A stretch of 26,004 nucleotides of DNA from assembly GCA_036404255.1 (NCBI GenBank), contig DASWOP010000318.1:1-26004 (forward strand), read 5' to 3'. This stretch comes from JARLFX01 sp036404255. Lineage in GTDB: Bacteria > Acidobacteriota > Terriglobia > Terriglobales > Acidobacteriaceae. The notes under the pieces were generated by a model. That model ran no database searches. It saw only the letters and a program-made list of their open reading frames with translations, and was not told the DNA's origin. The position numbers and the translations under genes were made by a program. Within the stretch, counting starts at the first letter, position 1. Each line of letters begins with the position of its first letter. Below are positions 7,019 to 15,959 of the stretch, piece after piece.

Positions 7019-8305
7019 ATGATTGAAAAACGTGTGAATTCGCCGCGGCGGGTACTCTTCGCGAGCGTAATTGGATCGACGATTGAGTTCTTCGATTTTT
7101 ATATTTATGGAACGGCGGCTGTACTGGTGTTTCCGCACCTGTTCTTTCCCAGCTCCGATGCAGCGGTGGCCACGCTCGCGTCGCTGGCGACGTTTGGCAT
7201 TGCGTTCGTGGCGCGGCCTATTGGGTCTACGCTGTTTGGACACTTCGGCGACCGCATCGGGCGTAAGACGACGCTGGTGATCGCGCTGCTGACGATGGGG
7301 ATTTGCACGGTGGCGATTGGCGCGCTGCCGGCGTATGGAACGATTGGCGTGGCTGCGCCGCTGCTGCTGGCGCTGTGCCGGTTTGGGCAGGGGCTGGGGC
7401 TGGGCGGCGAGTGGGGCGGTGCGGTGTTGCTGGCGGTGGAGAACGCTCCGCCGCATAAGCGCGCGTGGTATGGAATGTTTCCGCAGCTTGGAGCGCCTAT
7501 TGGCTTTGCGCTCTCCGGCGGCGTGTTTGTGTTGCTCTCGCGGACGCTGACGGACAAGCAGTTCTTTGCGTTTGGGTGGCGATTGCCGTTTCTGGCGAGC
7601 GCGGTGCTGGTGGCGCTGGGACTGTATGTGCGGCTGAAGATCGTGGAGACGCCGGTCTTTCAGGAGGCAGTGGAACGCGGCGAGCAGGAGAAGGTGCCAC
7701 TGCTGGCGATCTTCCGCGAGCATACGCGGGCGCTGGTGGTGGGATTTCTGGTGTGTCTAGCGACGTTTGTGTTGTTCTACCTGATGACGGTGTTTGCGCT
7801 CTCGTGGGGCACAAGCGCGCTGCACTATTCGCGGGCAAAGTTCCTGATCATGCAGTTGGTTGCGGTCTGCTTCTTTGCAGTGACGATTCCGATCTCTGCT
7901 GTGGTGGCAGAGCGCGGACGGCGACGGCTGATGATGGGCGTGACGATTGCGATTGCGGTCTTTGGCCTGGTGCTGGCGCCGATGTTTACTGCCGGAACAA
8001 CGGGAGCGATGGTGATGATGGCGATAGGCATGTCGCTGATGGGGATTACGTATGCTCCGCTGGGGACAGTTCTGTCGGAGCTGTTCCCGACGACGGTGCG
8101 CTATACAGGGAGCTCACTGGCGTTCAGCATGGCGGCGATCATCGGAGCTTCGTGCGCGCCATATATTGCGGTATGGCTGGCGACGCACTATGGGCTGCGG
8201 TATGTGGGGTACTATCTTTCGGCTTCGGCGCTGCTGACGCTGGTCGGCGTTCTTTTTGTGCGGGAGACGAAGGACGATAGCCTGTTGACTCCCATATTGG
8301 GTTAG
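7019..8305 (+). CDS. MFS transporter, metabolite:H+ symporter (MHS) family
   Basis: This 428-residue, 12-helix transporter resembles the MHS group (ShiA, ProP, KgtP, CitA), which imports organic acids, betaines or sugars with protons across the inner membrane. The N-terminal segment GSTIEFFDFYIYGTAA is typical. Motif A is GHFGDRIGRK (74-83) between helices 2 and 3, and RFGQGLGLGGEWGGA is the typical MHS helix 4 sequence. A second-half loop contains VVAERGRRR, the repeat of motif A. The start at 7019 is the first ATG and is preceded by GAGAGTGGG. Its TAG stop overlaps the TAA of the convergent DUF885-like gene, the two stops together covering four bases. The substrate cannot be told from sequence. 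Confidence 0.9.
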   Translation: MIEKRVNSPRRVLFASVIGSTIEFFDFYIYGTAAVLVFPHLFFPSSDAAVATLASLATFGIAFVARPIGSTLFGHFGDRIGRKTTLVIALLTMGICTVAIGALPAYGTIGVAAPLLLALCRFGQGLGLGGEWGGAVLLAVENAPPHKRAWYGMFPQLGAPIGFALSGGVFVLLSRTLTDKQFFAFGWRLPFLASAVLVALGLYVRLKIVETPVFQEAVERGEQEKVPLLAIFREHTRALVVGFLVCLATFVLFYLMTVFALSWGTSALHYSRAKFLIMQLVAVCFFAVTIPISAVVAERGRRRLMMGVTIAIAVFGLVLAPMFTAGTTGAMVMMAIGMSLMGITYAPLGTVLSELFPTTVRYTGSSLAFSMAAIIGASCAPYIAVWLATHYGLRYVGYYLSASALLTLVGVLFVRETKDDSLLTPILG

Positions 8306-9642
8306 GACTTGAGCAGGTCGTCCACCATTTCGATGTCGACGAGGCCGTGGCAGCCGTAGATGGCGGGAAGAACCTTATCTGCCGGGTAGGTGCGGCGGAG
8401 CTGAGCGACGCGTTCGGTGCCGCTGCGATAGGACGGCAGATACATTCTGCCCATCAAGGGGTGGCGGCCCCACGCGCCGGAGAGTTTGCCTGCACGTTCT
8501 TCCGTGACAAGAAAATCCCGGCGCAGGGTGGCGGCCACTTCCGGCTGCGGCTTGAGCTCGCCCCACGTCATGTAGGAGGACTGGTTCTTCGCGTCGTCCT
8601 GCAAGAGGGCGAGCAGGACGCCGATCTGCATGTCTTCGTCGGGTAGCTGCTCGACTTCGGTTACGCCGTGGGCGATGAGGATGGCGTTGTTGGCGATGCC
8701 CTCAAAGAGCGTGGCGGCGCGAGTGTTCATGGTGAGGACGGTGGCTTCGAAGCCGGCCTGGCCGCGGACGTAGAGGTTCTGCAGGTAGGCGAAGGTGGTG
8801 ACGTGGCCGGGGACGACCTCGTGGCTGACGAGCTGCTCGAACTCAGGGAACGAGATCTGGAGCGAGGCGTTGATCTCGTAGGCGGCTTCGTACTGCGGAG
8901 TGCCGTCTGCATTGCGGGCGCGACCGATGTAGTTCATGGAGCCGGAGAACCAGGCGTCTTTGATGGCCAGGAAGTCGATGTTGGCGCGGGGAATGGTGGC
9001 AAGCTCGGCGGGCAGGAAGGGAACGAGGTGCTTTGCGCTGAGGTTGTCGAAGTGCGCAATGACGGCTGCGCCGAGTCCGCGCACCGAAGCCATGGGGATG
9101 ACGCGGTCGCGGCGCCAGGCATCGACGGCGGTGAGGAGATCGGCGGAGGTGGCGTTTTTGTAGCCGGCTCGGTTGAGGAGTTCGGCGACGCGCTGGCGCT
9201 TGGGGGCGGGTTGTGATGGCTCGGGCGGACGGCCAGTGGCGGCTTCTACGCAGCGGGCGTAGGGCACGGCGGGGCCTTTGCCGAGAACTTCCATGGCGAG
9301 GTCCCACATGACTTCCAGCGAGACGGCGAGGCCGGTGAGGTATTTGCCGCGGAGGCCACCGATGGTCTTTGCTTCGGCGCGGATGCCGGCGATGGCGGCG
9401 GGAAGATCGACTTCGCGGAGGTACTGATCGATGGCTTGGGGGTCGAGGTCTTTGCCGGAGACGCCCCCGGCCCGACGGATAGATTCGGCAGCGGGGTGGG
9501 TATAGGCGGCGGGAAGGGACTCGTCCGAGAACCATGAGTCGGCGATGAAACGTCCGGTGCCGGAGGGACACATGACGTCGCCGCCCCAGAGTGTATCAAC
9601 GCCGAGAACTGCATCGGCAACGTACTTACCTGCTTGATCCAT
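8302..9642 (-). CDS. DUF885-like zinc metallopeptidase (HExxPGH motif)
   Basis: This is a 446-residue soluble, largely helical protein. It has HEVVPGH at 274-280, matching the HExxPGH motif of the DUF885 family, and FEGIAN with E314, which fits the third zinc ligand (EGxA in the family). No signal peptide is visible, so it should act in the cytoplasm. I chose the ATG at 9642, which overlaps the stop of the upstream OPT transporter gene by one base (TAATG) and has AAGGAG 8 bases before it; a longer frame starting 15 codons upstream ignores this signal. The pairing suggests that it cuts peptides or dipeptide-like substrates brought in by the transporter. Peptidase activity is inferred from the motif, and the sequence is a distant member of the family. 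Confidence 0.8.
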   Translation of the reverse strand: MDQAGKYVADAVLGVDTLWGGDVMCPSGTGRFIADSWFSDESLPAAYTHPAAESIRRAGGVSGKDLDPQAIDQYLREVDLPAAIAGIRAEAKTIGGLRGKYLTGLAVSLEVMWDLAMEVLGKGPAVPYARCVEAATGRPPEPSQPAPKRQRVAELLNRAGYKNATSADLLTAVDAWRRDRVIPMASVRGLGAAVIAHFDNLSAKHLVPFLPAELATIPRANIDFLAIKDAWFSGSMNYIGRARNADGTPQYEAAYEINASLQISFPEFEQLVSHEVVPGHVTTFAYLQNLYVRGQAGFEATVLTMNTRAATLFEGIANNAILIAHGVTEVEQLPDEDMQIGVLLALLQDDAKNQSSYMTWGELKPQPEVAATLRRDFLVTEERAGKLSGAWGRHPLMGRMYLPSYRSGTERVAQLRRTYPADKVLPAIYGCHGLVDIEMVDDLLKS

Positions 9643-11636
9643 TAGATCTTCTCCTTCTTTTGGGAGCCGTACCAGAGGTACAGGCAAAGGCCGATAAAGA
9701 GCAGGGCCGAGATGGATTGTGAGATGGGCTCGTTGGTATAGAACGGCGTCTTGATGAGGTCTTCGCGGTAGCGTGGGAAGAGGCGCAAGGCAGCGCCGAG
9801 GACGCCACCGAGCGCGCCTCCAGCCATGAGTCCGGAAGCGATGATGACACCACGCTCGCGGATGCGCTTACCGGGTTCGCCGCCTGCCTTCTCCGAACGC
9901 TTGCCAAGGAAGTGAGACAGGATACCGCCGACCAGCGCGGGGGTGTTGAGTTCCAACGGGAGGTACATACCCAAAGCAAAGATGAGCGAGGGCTGGCCCA
10001 GCATCTCCAGCACCAGGGTGATCATGGCGCCGACGCCGAAGAGGAGATAGGCGATGGGTTGATGGCTCATGAAACCTTCGACCAGGGCCTTCATGATGGA
10101 GGCCTGTGGCGAGGCGAGGACGGGGCGGAGGTCGCCGATGGCAGTTTCGCCGAACTGGAAGGTGCGGGCCAGCATGACGATAGTGAGGCCGACGGCGATG
10201 GCGGAGGCGGCGACGCCGAGGAACTTTACCTTTTCCTGCGCGGCAGGCGTGGAGCCGAGCCAGTAGCCGGTCTTGAGATCGGTGATGGTCTGGCCGGAGA
10301 CGGAGAGGGCGGTGCAAACCATACCGGCAATCGCCATGACAAAGAACATGCCCGCGGTGCCGGAGAGGCCGAAGCGCAGCAGCACAGCAGAGGAGATGAT
10401 GATGGTCAGCATGGTCATGCCGGAGACGGGATTGCGCGCCGTGGTGGCGATGGCGTTGGCTGCGACCGAGGTAAAAAAGAAGGAGAAGAGCAGGGTGAGG
10501 ATGAGGCCGATGGTGACGGCTGTCCAGGAGACGGGGAGGTGGCCGAGGAAGGCGGCGACGGCGATGGCTCCGATGACGACGCCGAGGAGGATGCCGATCA
10601 TGGGGACGTCGCGGTCGGTGCGTTCCTCCTGTGCGGCTCCGCCTGCGCGGAAGGTGCGCAGAGCGATGCCGAAGGAGCCAGCGACGACCTTGAGCGAGCG
10701 GATGATGCCGAAGATGCCGGCGGTGGCGATGGCTCCGACGCCGATGAAACGGACATAGTTGCGGTAGATCTGCACGGCGGACATCTGCGAGATGGGAATG
10801 ATACCGGGGTAGACGGGGATGTTGATGTGGTTGCCGACGAACCAGATGATGGGGACGAGGACAAAGTTGGAGAGCACGCCACCGGCGCAGAGGATCATGG
10901 AGCTGCGCAAGCCCATGACGTAGCCGAGGCCGAGGATGAAACCGATGGCGTCAAAGCTGAAGACCATGCGGGTACGGTCGGCGAGCGTCCGCACAATGGG
11001 GATGAACTGGAAGTTGACGTACTCTTTCCAGACCTGGAAGGTGGTGACGAAGAGATCGTAGATGCCGGCGATGGCAGTGGCCTGCAACAGCAGTTTGGCT
11101 TGCGAGCCGCCTTTTTCGCCGGTGACCAGGACTTCGGTGATGGCGGTGGCTTCAGGGTAGGGCAGAAGGCCGTGCATGTCTCGTACGAAGTAGCGGCGCA
11201 GCGGAATCAGGAAAAGGACGCCGAGGCAGCCACCCGCGAGACAGATGAATATGGTCTCGACGGGATGGGGATTGAGCTTGAGGATGTAGAGCGCGGGCAG
11301 GGTGAAGATGGCTCCGGCGACTACTCCGCCGGCTGCTCCGCCAATGCCCGTGATGATGACATTTTCCAGCAGCGTAGACCGGCGGCGGTAGAGGCGCGCC
11401 ATGCCGATAGCAAGGATGGAGGTGGGAATGGCTGCTTCCATCACCTGGCCGACTTTGAGGCCGGAGTAGGCCGAGGCGATGGTGAAGATAACGCAGAAGA
11501 TGACTCCCCAGAGAAGAGAGCGCGGCGTGAGCTCGGGTGATTTCGATTCTGCGGGAACCATGGGCGAGTAGGTTTCGCCGATTGGCAGAGGTTTGTAGGC
11601 GCTTTCGGGGAGAGACTTCGATTCAGTTTCGTTCAT
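9642..11636 (-). CDS. OPT-family oligopeptide transporter
   Basis: This 664-residue inner-membrane protein has about 15 hydrophobic helices and belongs to the prokaryotic OPT family (TIGR00733-like), which imports small peptides or metal-chelate compounds using the proton gradient. Typical segments are AYSGLKVGQVMEAAIP, the glycine-rich IITGIGGAAGG, LLPYPEATAITEVL (the family's NPYP/YP motif region) and ARNPVSGMTML. The start is the ATG at 11636, with AGGA 12 bases upstream; a longer frame would begin with TTG at 11699 and adds 21 basic, non-conserved residues. Its TAA overlaps the ATG of the DUF885-like peptidase, so the two are coupled. The predicted role is peptide uptake followed by cytoplasmic hydrolysis, and the actual substrate is unproven. 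Confidence 0.92.
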   Translation of the reverse strand: MNETESKSLPESAYKPLPIGETYSPMVPAESKSPELTPRSLLWGVIFCVIFTIASAYSGLKVGQVMEAAIPTSILAIGMARLYRRRSTLLENVIITGIGGAAGGVVAGAIFTLPALYILKLNPHPVETIFICLAGGCLGVLFLIPLRRYFVRDMHGLLPYPEATAITEVLVTGEKGGSQAKLLLQATAIAGIYDLFVTTFQVWKEYVNFQFIPIVRTLADRTRMVFSFDAIGFILGLGYVMGLRSSMILCAGGVLSNFVLVPIIWFVGNHINIPVYPGIIPISQMSAVQIYRNYVRFIGVGAIATAGIFGIIRSLKVVAGSFGIALRTFRAGGAAQEERTDRDVPMIGILLGVVIGAIAVAAFLGHLPVSWTAVTIGLILTLLFSFFFTSVAANAIATTARNPVSGMTMLTIIISSAVLLRFGLSGTAGMFFVMAIAGMVCTALSVSGQTITDLKTGYWLGSTPAAQEKVKFLGVAASAIAVGLTIVMLARTFQFGETAIGDLRPVLASPQASIMKALVEGFMSHQPIAYLLFGVGAMITLVLEMLGQPSLIFALGMYLPLELNTPALVGGILSHFLGKRSEKAGGEPGKRIRERGVIIASGLMAGGALGGVLGAALRLFPRYREDLIKTPFYTNEPISQSISALLFIGLCLYLWYGSQKKEKI

Positions 11637-11795
11637 GGGTGGGTAGGTTCCTGTGGCGAGGCCGAGAGGACGTTTCCTGCGCACCCCGGCTGACGCCAAT
11701 TCATCATAATCGTTGAGGGGAATGGATTGATGCTATTCTTTCGGCGCTGGACGGACAAGGGGGATATTTGCTCCGTCTGGCGGAGGTATGCTCCG

Positions 11796-12767
11796 CTAGC
11801 TGACGACATGAGCGGGCTTGCGATTCCAGCGATGTTTTTTCAATTCCTGCAGTAATTCAGGCGAGAGCGGGTTACCGTCGCCGCAGGCGATATTGGAGCG
11901 GACGTGTGCGGGTGTTCGCATGCCGGCGATCAGCGTGCTGACGGCTGGATTCGCCAGGATGAAACGAAGTGCCAATTCAGGCAACGACATTCCCTCGGGA
12001 ACTATTTTTTTCAGATGATCTACCCGTACCAGGGTGGCGGCGAGATTCTCAGTGTTGAAGTAGCGTGCGCGCCAATCTCCCTCTGGGAAGGTGGTGGCAG
12101 CAGTGAAGTGGCCGCTCAAGCTGCCCTCATCCAGCGGGACGCGGGCGATGACGCCTATGTTCATTTCGCGGCAGAGTGGGAAGAGCTCATCGTCAGGAGA
12201 CTGGTCAAAGATGTTGTAAACGACCTGCACCACATCGACCAGGCCGCTGCGGATAGCGCGCAGGCCATTTTCCGGCTGCCAACGATTCAGGCTCAGACCG
12301 AAGGCGCGAATCAGACCGTCGCGCTTCAGCGTCTCCACGGTCGCCCGGAACTCCGGGTCGTCCGTCCAGGAATCATCCCAGACATGAAACTGCAGGACGT
12401 CAACGGAATCCTGCTGCAAGGCTTCGCGCATCTGGTTCACGCAGGCAAGGACATGGGTTTTGGGAAAGGCCTCTGCGTAGCGGTACGAGGGGAGGGCGGG
12501 CCAGCAGCCGTTGAGGGGCGGAACTTTGGATGCTGCCACGAGCTGCTTGCCGGGATTGGCGGCGAGAGTGCGGCCGAGGTAGTGGTCGCTCTGGCCGTTT
12601 CCGTAGGCCCACGCCGTATCAAAGAAGGTGCAGCCGAGATCGACGGCGAGCTGGAGCGATTGCAGCGATTGCGCCTCTTCTGATCCGGACCAGCCACTCA
12701 TGCCCCACATGCCGTATCCGATTTCGCTTACTTCAAAGCCAGTGTGTCCAAGCGTTCTTCTCTTCAT
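11796..12767 (-). CDS. Aldo/keto reductase
   Basis: This is a 323-residue cytoplasmic NADPH-dependent oxidoreductase with a TIM-barrel fold. The catalytic tetrad is complete: D50 in FFDTAWAYG, Y55, K81 in AASKVPP and H128 in LQFHVWDD. The C-terminal half carries the usual cofactor-site run (ALRFILANPAVSTLIAGMRTPAHV), as in YajO/IolS-like AKRs. The ATG at 12767 follows GAGGG with 6 bases spacing. It lies 39 bases after the universal stress protein gene on the same strand and is probably in one operon with it. The substrate is unknown; carbonyl detoxification would suit the stress neighbour. Confidence 0.93.
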   Translation of the reverse strand: MKRRTLGHTGFEVSEIGYGMWGMSGWSGSEEAQSLQSLQLAVDLGCTFFDTAWAYGNGQSDHYLGRTLAANPGKQLVAASKVPPLNGCWPALPSYRYAEAFPKTHVLACVNQMREALQQDSVDVLQFHVWDDSWTDDPEFRATVETLKRDGLIRAFGLSLNRWQPENGLRAIRSGLVDVVQVVYNIFDQSPDDELFPLCREMNIGVIARVPLDEGSLSGHFTAATTFPEGDWRARYFNTENLAATLVRVDHLKKIVPEGMSLPELALRFILANPAVSTLIAGMRTPAHVRSNIACGDGNPLSPELLQELKKHRWNRKPAHVVS

Positions 12768-12806
12768 CGGATCCCTCGATAGTTATGCGAGATTTGCGTA
12801 TCGCTA

Positions 12807-13685
12807 TTACTTTCCGTGCTCGGAATGAAACGTAGCGACGGGGCAGTGAGCTTCTGCCAGGACGCGATAGAGAGTTCCTCCCGGAGCTAAGCGTTCCAGG
12901 GCGGAATTGCGCACAGCACCAAGCGCGAGCAGGTCGAACCGGGCAGAAGCAGCCAAAATCTCATGCACAACCTGACCGGTGCGAACGTGTGTTTCGACAA
13001 GGTCGCTATGTGAAGCAGGATCAGGCAGAAGCGCGCGCAACTCGCTCTCGCGTGCCTGAGCGATTTTCTCGGGCAAAGCTTTGTCTCTGCTGCTGGCTGG
13101 GACCACGTGCAGCAATGCCAGCCGTGCATGGAGCCGTTCACTCCACTGAGAGGCTATTTTCACTGCGTTATTCAGCTTGCTCTTGAGGCTGGTTGCAAGG
13201 AGGATGGACTGGATGGGGCGACGTGAAGCGGCTGCCTTCCGGGCATTCGGCCCTACGGTGATAACCGGCACGGATGAGGACCGCAGAACCGATTCAGCAA
13301 CCGAACCGAGGAGCCATTTTTCTATTCCACTATGGCTCCTGGTGCCCATGATCAGCAACTCAGTATGGAGCTTTTTTGTTGTTGCCAGAATCTCCTCCGC
13401 GGGGCGTCCTTCCACGACTATGGCCTCACATTGGATATTTGCGGCGCGGGCGCGAGCACAATAGGTTTGCAACTCCTTCTCTGCTTCAGCAAGGGCTGAG
13501 GTTGGGCCATAGTACGGCAAGCCGCCCTGATCAATGGTCATACCCTGCATCATCGTAATGACGTAAAGCAGGGTTATGCTGGCGCCGCTCTCTTCAGCAA
13601 CGGAACATGCAAGGGGGAAAAGCCATTTGATATCAGACAAGTTCGTGGCTACAAGGATGGAACGGAGTGGAACATGAATGTTCAT
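12807..13685 (-). CDS. Universal stress protein with two Usp domains
   Basis: The 292-residue protein has two tandem Usp folds (about 5-145 and 158-285). The first ends with MGTRSHSGIEKWLLGSVAES, which keeps most of the ATP-binding loop G-2x-G-9x-G(S/T), although its second glycine is not in the usual place. The second domain has LGAVRNSALERLAPGGTLYR, a more degraded loop, so ATP binding may be limited to the first half. I chose the ATG at 13685 (MNIHVPLRSILVATN), where Usp domains normally begin, with AGGG five bases upstream; the longer frame from 13739 adds 18 residues. It precedes the aldo/keto reductase and diverges from the SRAP gene. The likely role is stress survival. Confidence 0.9.
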   Translation of the reverse strand: MNIHVPLRSILVATNLSDIKWLFPLACSVAEESGASITLLYVITMMQGMTIDQGGLPYYGPTSALAEAEKELQTYCARARAANIQCEAIVVEGRPAEEILATTKKLHTELLIMGTRSHSGIEKWLLGSVAESVLRSSSVPVITVGPNARKAAASRRPIQSILLATSLKSKLNNAVKIASQWSERLHARLALLHVVPASSRDKALPEKIAQARESELRALLPDPASHSDLVETHVRTGQVVHEILAASARFDLLALGAVRNSALERLAPGGTLYRVLAEAHCPVATFHSEHGK

Positions 13686-13779
13686 AAGAACCCTATGTAA
13701 ATTGTAGCGCTGTTGGCTCAAGGTAGACGATTCCAGCACCGTAAAACGGCCAGAACGGAAGCACGGATAAACTAGTACT

Positions 13780-14418
13780 ATGTGCGGACGCTACAAACGT
13801 AAATCGGGCAAGCAACGCATTGCGGACGCTTTCGCCATTAATGCGGGATTGGAAGAGATCGAGATAGAGGCGGAGGATGAGATATCGCCGGGCTCCGTTC
13901 AGCCTGTGGTCTATGCCGGCGATGACGGCGCGCCGCGTATGGAGGTGATGCGCTGGGGATTCAAGATGCCGGATCGCCTGCTCTTCAACGCGCGCTCTGA
14001 GGGGATCGATCGATGGAGCTTCTGGAGAGAATCGTTTATGGAGCGCCGCTGCATTGTGCCTGCAGATAGTTTCTACGAATGGGAGAAGCTGAAGAAGGGC
14101 AAAAAGTATGAGTTCACTGTACCCGAGCAGCAACTGTTCGGCATGGCCGGCATATGGGCTCCGTGGAGGAATCCAAGTACCGGCCAGCAGGAGCGCGCGT
14201 TTGCGATTCTGACGACGGAGGCAAACGCTACCATGCTGCCTATCCATAATCGCCAGCCCAGCATTCTGGAACCACGCGACTATGCGGAGTATTTGAAGGC
14301 GGAAGCAAAACCGCCGCTCCATCTGCTTCGTGTTCTGCGTGATGAGCGCTTAGCGGCGAAGTTGATTAAGCGGGATACGCTGAGCGCGGCGCAGGCGAGT
14401 CTATTCGACAGCGTGTAG
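13780..14418 (+). CDS. SOS response-associated peptidase (SRAP/YedK/HMCES family)
   Basis: This 212-residue protein belongs to the family that forms a covalent thiazolidine link with abasic sites in single-stranded DNA. The catalytic residues are in place: C2 directly after the initiator Met (MCGRY), N70 in FNARSE, E100 in DSFYEW and H156 in LPIHNRQP (the family usually has iHdRMP). Met1 must be removed to expose Cys2, which fixes the start at 13780. The length is normal for bacterial members. It stands alone, divergent from the universal stress gene with 94 bases between, and I did not recognise a LexA box in that gap. It converges with the carboxypeptidase-regulatory-domain gene, 24 bases away. 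Confidence 0.95.
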   Translation: MCGRYKRKSGKQRIADAFAINAGLEEIEIEAEDEISPGSVQPVVYAGDDGAPRMEVMRWGFKMPDRLLFNARSEGIDRWSFWRESFMERRCIVPADSFYEWEKLKKGKKYEFTVPEQQLFGMAGIWAPWRNPSTGQQERAFAILTTEANATMLPIHNRQPSILEPRDYAEYLKAEAKPPLHLLRVLRDERLAAKLIKRDTLSAAQASLFDSV

Positions 14419-14442
14419 TGCGAATCGCATGCATACGGCGTG

Positions 14443-15498
14443 CTAGTTTTGTACCCGGGCGTTCGGGGTGAGCTTACGCAGGACAAACTCCTGAATGAGC
14501 CCGTTGACCATACGGCCACCGGCGCCGATTAGAGCGTTGCCAAAGACCAGACCGGGGCCGCGATTTGTCTCTGGATAATACGCATTGGAGATAGCGCCCG
14601 AGGCCAGATCGCCACCGACACTGGAGTAGTTCGGCTGCCAGTGCCCATTGTCTCCCTTACATATAAATGGAGTCGAGAGTGCGCGAAGCGTCCGCGATTT
14701 CTTTGTGCCCGTGCCCTGATAGAAGTAGCGCGGATCCTGATGGAGAAGAGAGGGCAAAATGGCGCCGCCGATCATGATATTGGTAAATCCAATTGCAGCG
14801 CCGGCGCCAACACGCTGTCCGTAGCCCTTGGCGCCCTGTACATAGTCTGGGCGGTCAGCCGCCTGGTTTATGCCAGCAAGCATGCCGACACCGACAAGGG
14901 TAATGGGATCGAAAGAGGATCGAATGGCGAGCTTAAATTTCAACTTTGATGTGAGTGGTACAGCGTTTGCTGAATCATAGACGACATAGAAATTTGGCAC
15001 GATGCCAAGAACCCGTTGCGTCTCCGCGATCTCTACCTGCTGGATCGCCATCTGTTCAGGAGAATAGATAGCGGTTACGGTAGTTTCCACCGCGGCGATG
15101 TGGAGTCTGATACCGGTTAGTTCGAGGTACTGGCCGGGTTTGAGGACGGTGAAGGGGGATGTCCAGTTTGAGAATCCGCTTTGGGTGACGGTAACTTGAT
15201 AGGACGCTCCGGGATGCAGATTGCCTACTGCGAAGAACCCGTTTTTGTCTGCCACAACGCTGCGGTGATCTACGTGGGTAGAGTCGTCGACCAGGATTGT
15301 CGCATCGGGGACTGCATTGTCATTAATGTCGATTACGGTTCCATTGATGGTGGCAGTTTGCGCTCCGGTTGCAGGTGTCTGCGCCGGAGCAACCGTAGCG
15401 ATAACGCCGCCGAAGATAAGGGCGCAGAGTAATCGATCGAGACTGCTACTGAAAGAGGATTTTCCAGCGCAGTTGGGCCCTAACGCGCGTACGTTCAT
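14443..15498 (-). CDS. Secreted carboxypeptidase-regulatory-like domain protein, acidobacterial type
   Basis: The 351-residue protein starts with a signal peptide (hydrophobic run LLCALIFGGVIATVAPA, probable cut near APAQT, about residue 40). A carboxypeptidase-regulatory-like beta-sandwich follows (about 48-125): ATINGTVIDINDNAVPDATI, GFFAVGNLHPGASYQVTV and SGFSNWTSPF. The second half (about 155-350) has glycine-rich stretches and the run LLHQDPRYFYQGTG, and resembles C-terminal regions that accompany this domain in Acidobacteria. I know no biochemical function for it; an outer-membrane or surface role is inferred. It is much shorter than the TonB-dependent transporters that also carry the domain and lacks a receptor barrel. 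The ATG at 15498 has AAGGA 11 bases upstream. Confidence 0.8.
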   Translation of the reverse strand: MNVRALGPNCAGKSSFSSSLDRLLCALIFGGVIATVAPAQTPATGAQTATINGTVIDINDNAVPDATILVDDSTHVDHRSVVADKNGFFAVGNLHPGASYQVTVTQSGFSNWTSPFTVLKPGQYLELTGIRLHIAAVETTVTAIYSPEQMAIQQVEIAETQRVLGIVPNFYVVYDSANAVPLTSKLKFKLAIRSSFDPITLVGVGMLAGINQAADRPDYVQGAKGYGQRVGAGAAIGFTNIMIGGAILPSLLHQDPRYFYQGTGTKKSRTLRALSTPFICKGDNGHWQPNYSSVGGDLASGAISNAYYPETNRGPGLVFGNALIGAGGRMVNGLIQEFVLRKLTPNARVQN

Positions 15499-15596
15499 AT
15501 TCGGTTTATTCCTTCTTGCTATCTGGCTTTGTTGTTTTGGGTATTTGCAGGCACGGGATGTCCGTTACCTATGGTCTTTGCCGATGGGGCGCGACC

Positions 15597-15878
15597 TTAT
15601 GCGGTAGCAGGATGGTTCAGGATTCTGGAGGCAAGACGGCTGGCGGCAAGGATGGTGATCTTACGCCAGTTCGGGCGTATTCTGTCCGCCTGCCAATCCA
15701 TCGTCTCCACTGCTTCAATCCAGTCCTGAGCTGCCTGCGTGGCTTCCGCAGCTCCATACTGGTTCAGCACTACCTTGTAAAAGGCCGCCAATTCACCCTC
15801 TGCCGTGGTGAGTTCGTTTGCAAGTGCCGCAGGTGCCTGTTGAGCAGGGTATGTCGAGTTTTTTGTTTTGTCGCACAT
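15597..15878 (-). CDS. Small hypothetical protein, 93 aa
   Basis: I do not recognise this protein. From the ATG at 15878 it reads MCDKTKNSTYPAQ, then an Ala-rich helical body with ELTTAEGELAAFYKVVLNQYG and EATQAAQDWIEAVETMDW, ending in a basic tail. There is no signal peptide or membrane helix. The composition is that of a real soluble helical protein, and the frame extends 19 codons further upstream without a better start signal. The Shine-Dalgarno sequence is poor. It lies 98 bases before the carboxypeptidase-regulatory-domain gene on the same strand and diverges from the gene at 16000. Confidence 0.5.
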   Translation of the reverse strand: MCDKTKNSTYPAQQAPAALANELTTAEGELAAFYKVVLNQYGAAEATQAAQDWIEAVETMDWQADRIRPNWRKITILAASRLASRILNHPATA

Positions 15879-15959
15879 GGGAAGTCCGTCTCTCGATCCA
15901 AGGAACCGGCGCTCTGTTCGTGGCTCGCATGCCATTCAGCCACGCCCGATCCCCTATAG

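Noticed and set aside
7465..8280. A 271-codon plus-strand frame inside the MHS transporter gene
   Set aside because: It overlaps the transporter in another frame and has Gly/Ala/Asp-rich antisense-like composition, with no family features.
9912..11540. A 542-codon plus-strand open frame opposite the OPT transporter gene
   Set aside because: It is made almost wholly of Gly, Asp, Glu and Ala, as expected from the antisense of a GC-rich membrane protein gene. It resembles no family, while the minus strand gives a full OPT protein.
11770..11797. Hairpin CTCCG-TCTGG-CGGAG after the aldo/keto reductase stop, considered as a terminator
   Set aside because: Read on the minus strand it is not followed by a run of T, and the stem competes with a second CGGAG/CTCCG pairing, so I could not support a terminator.
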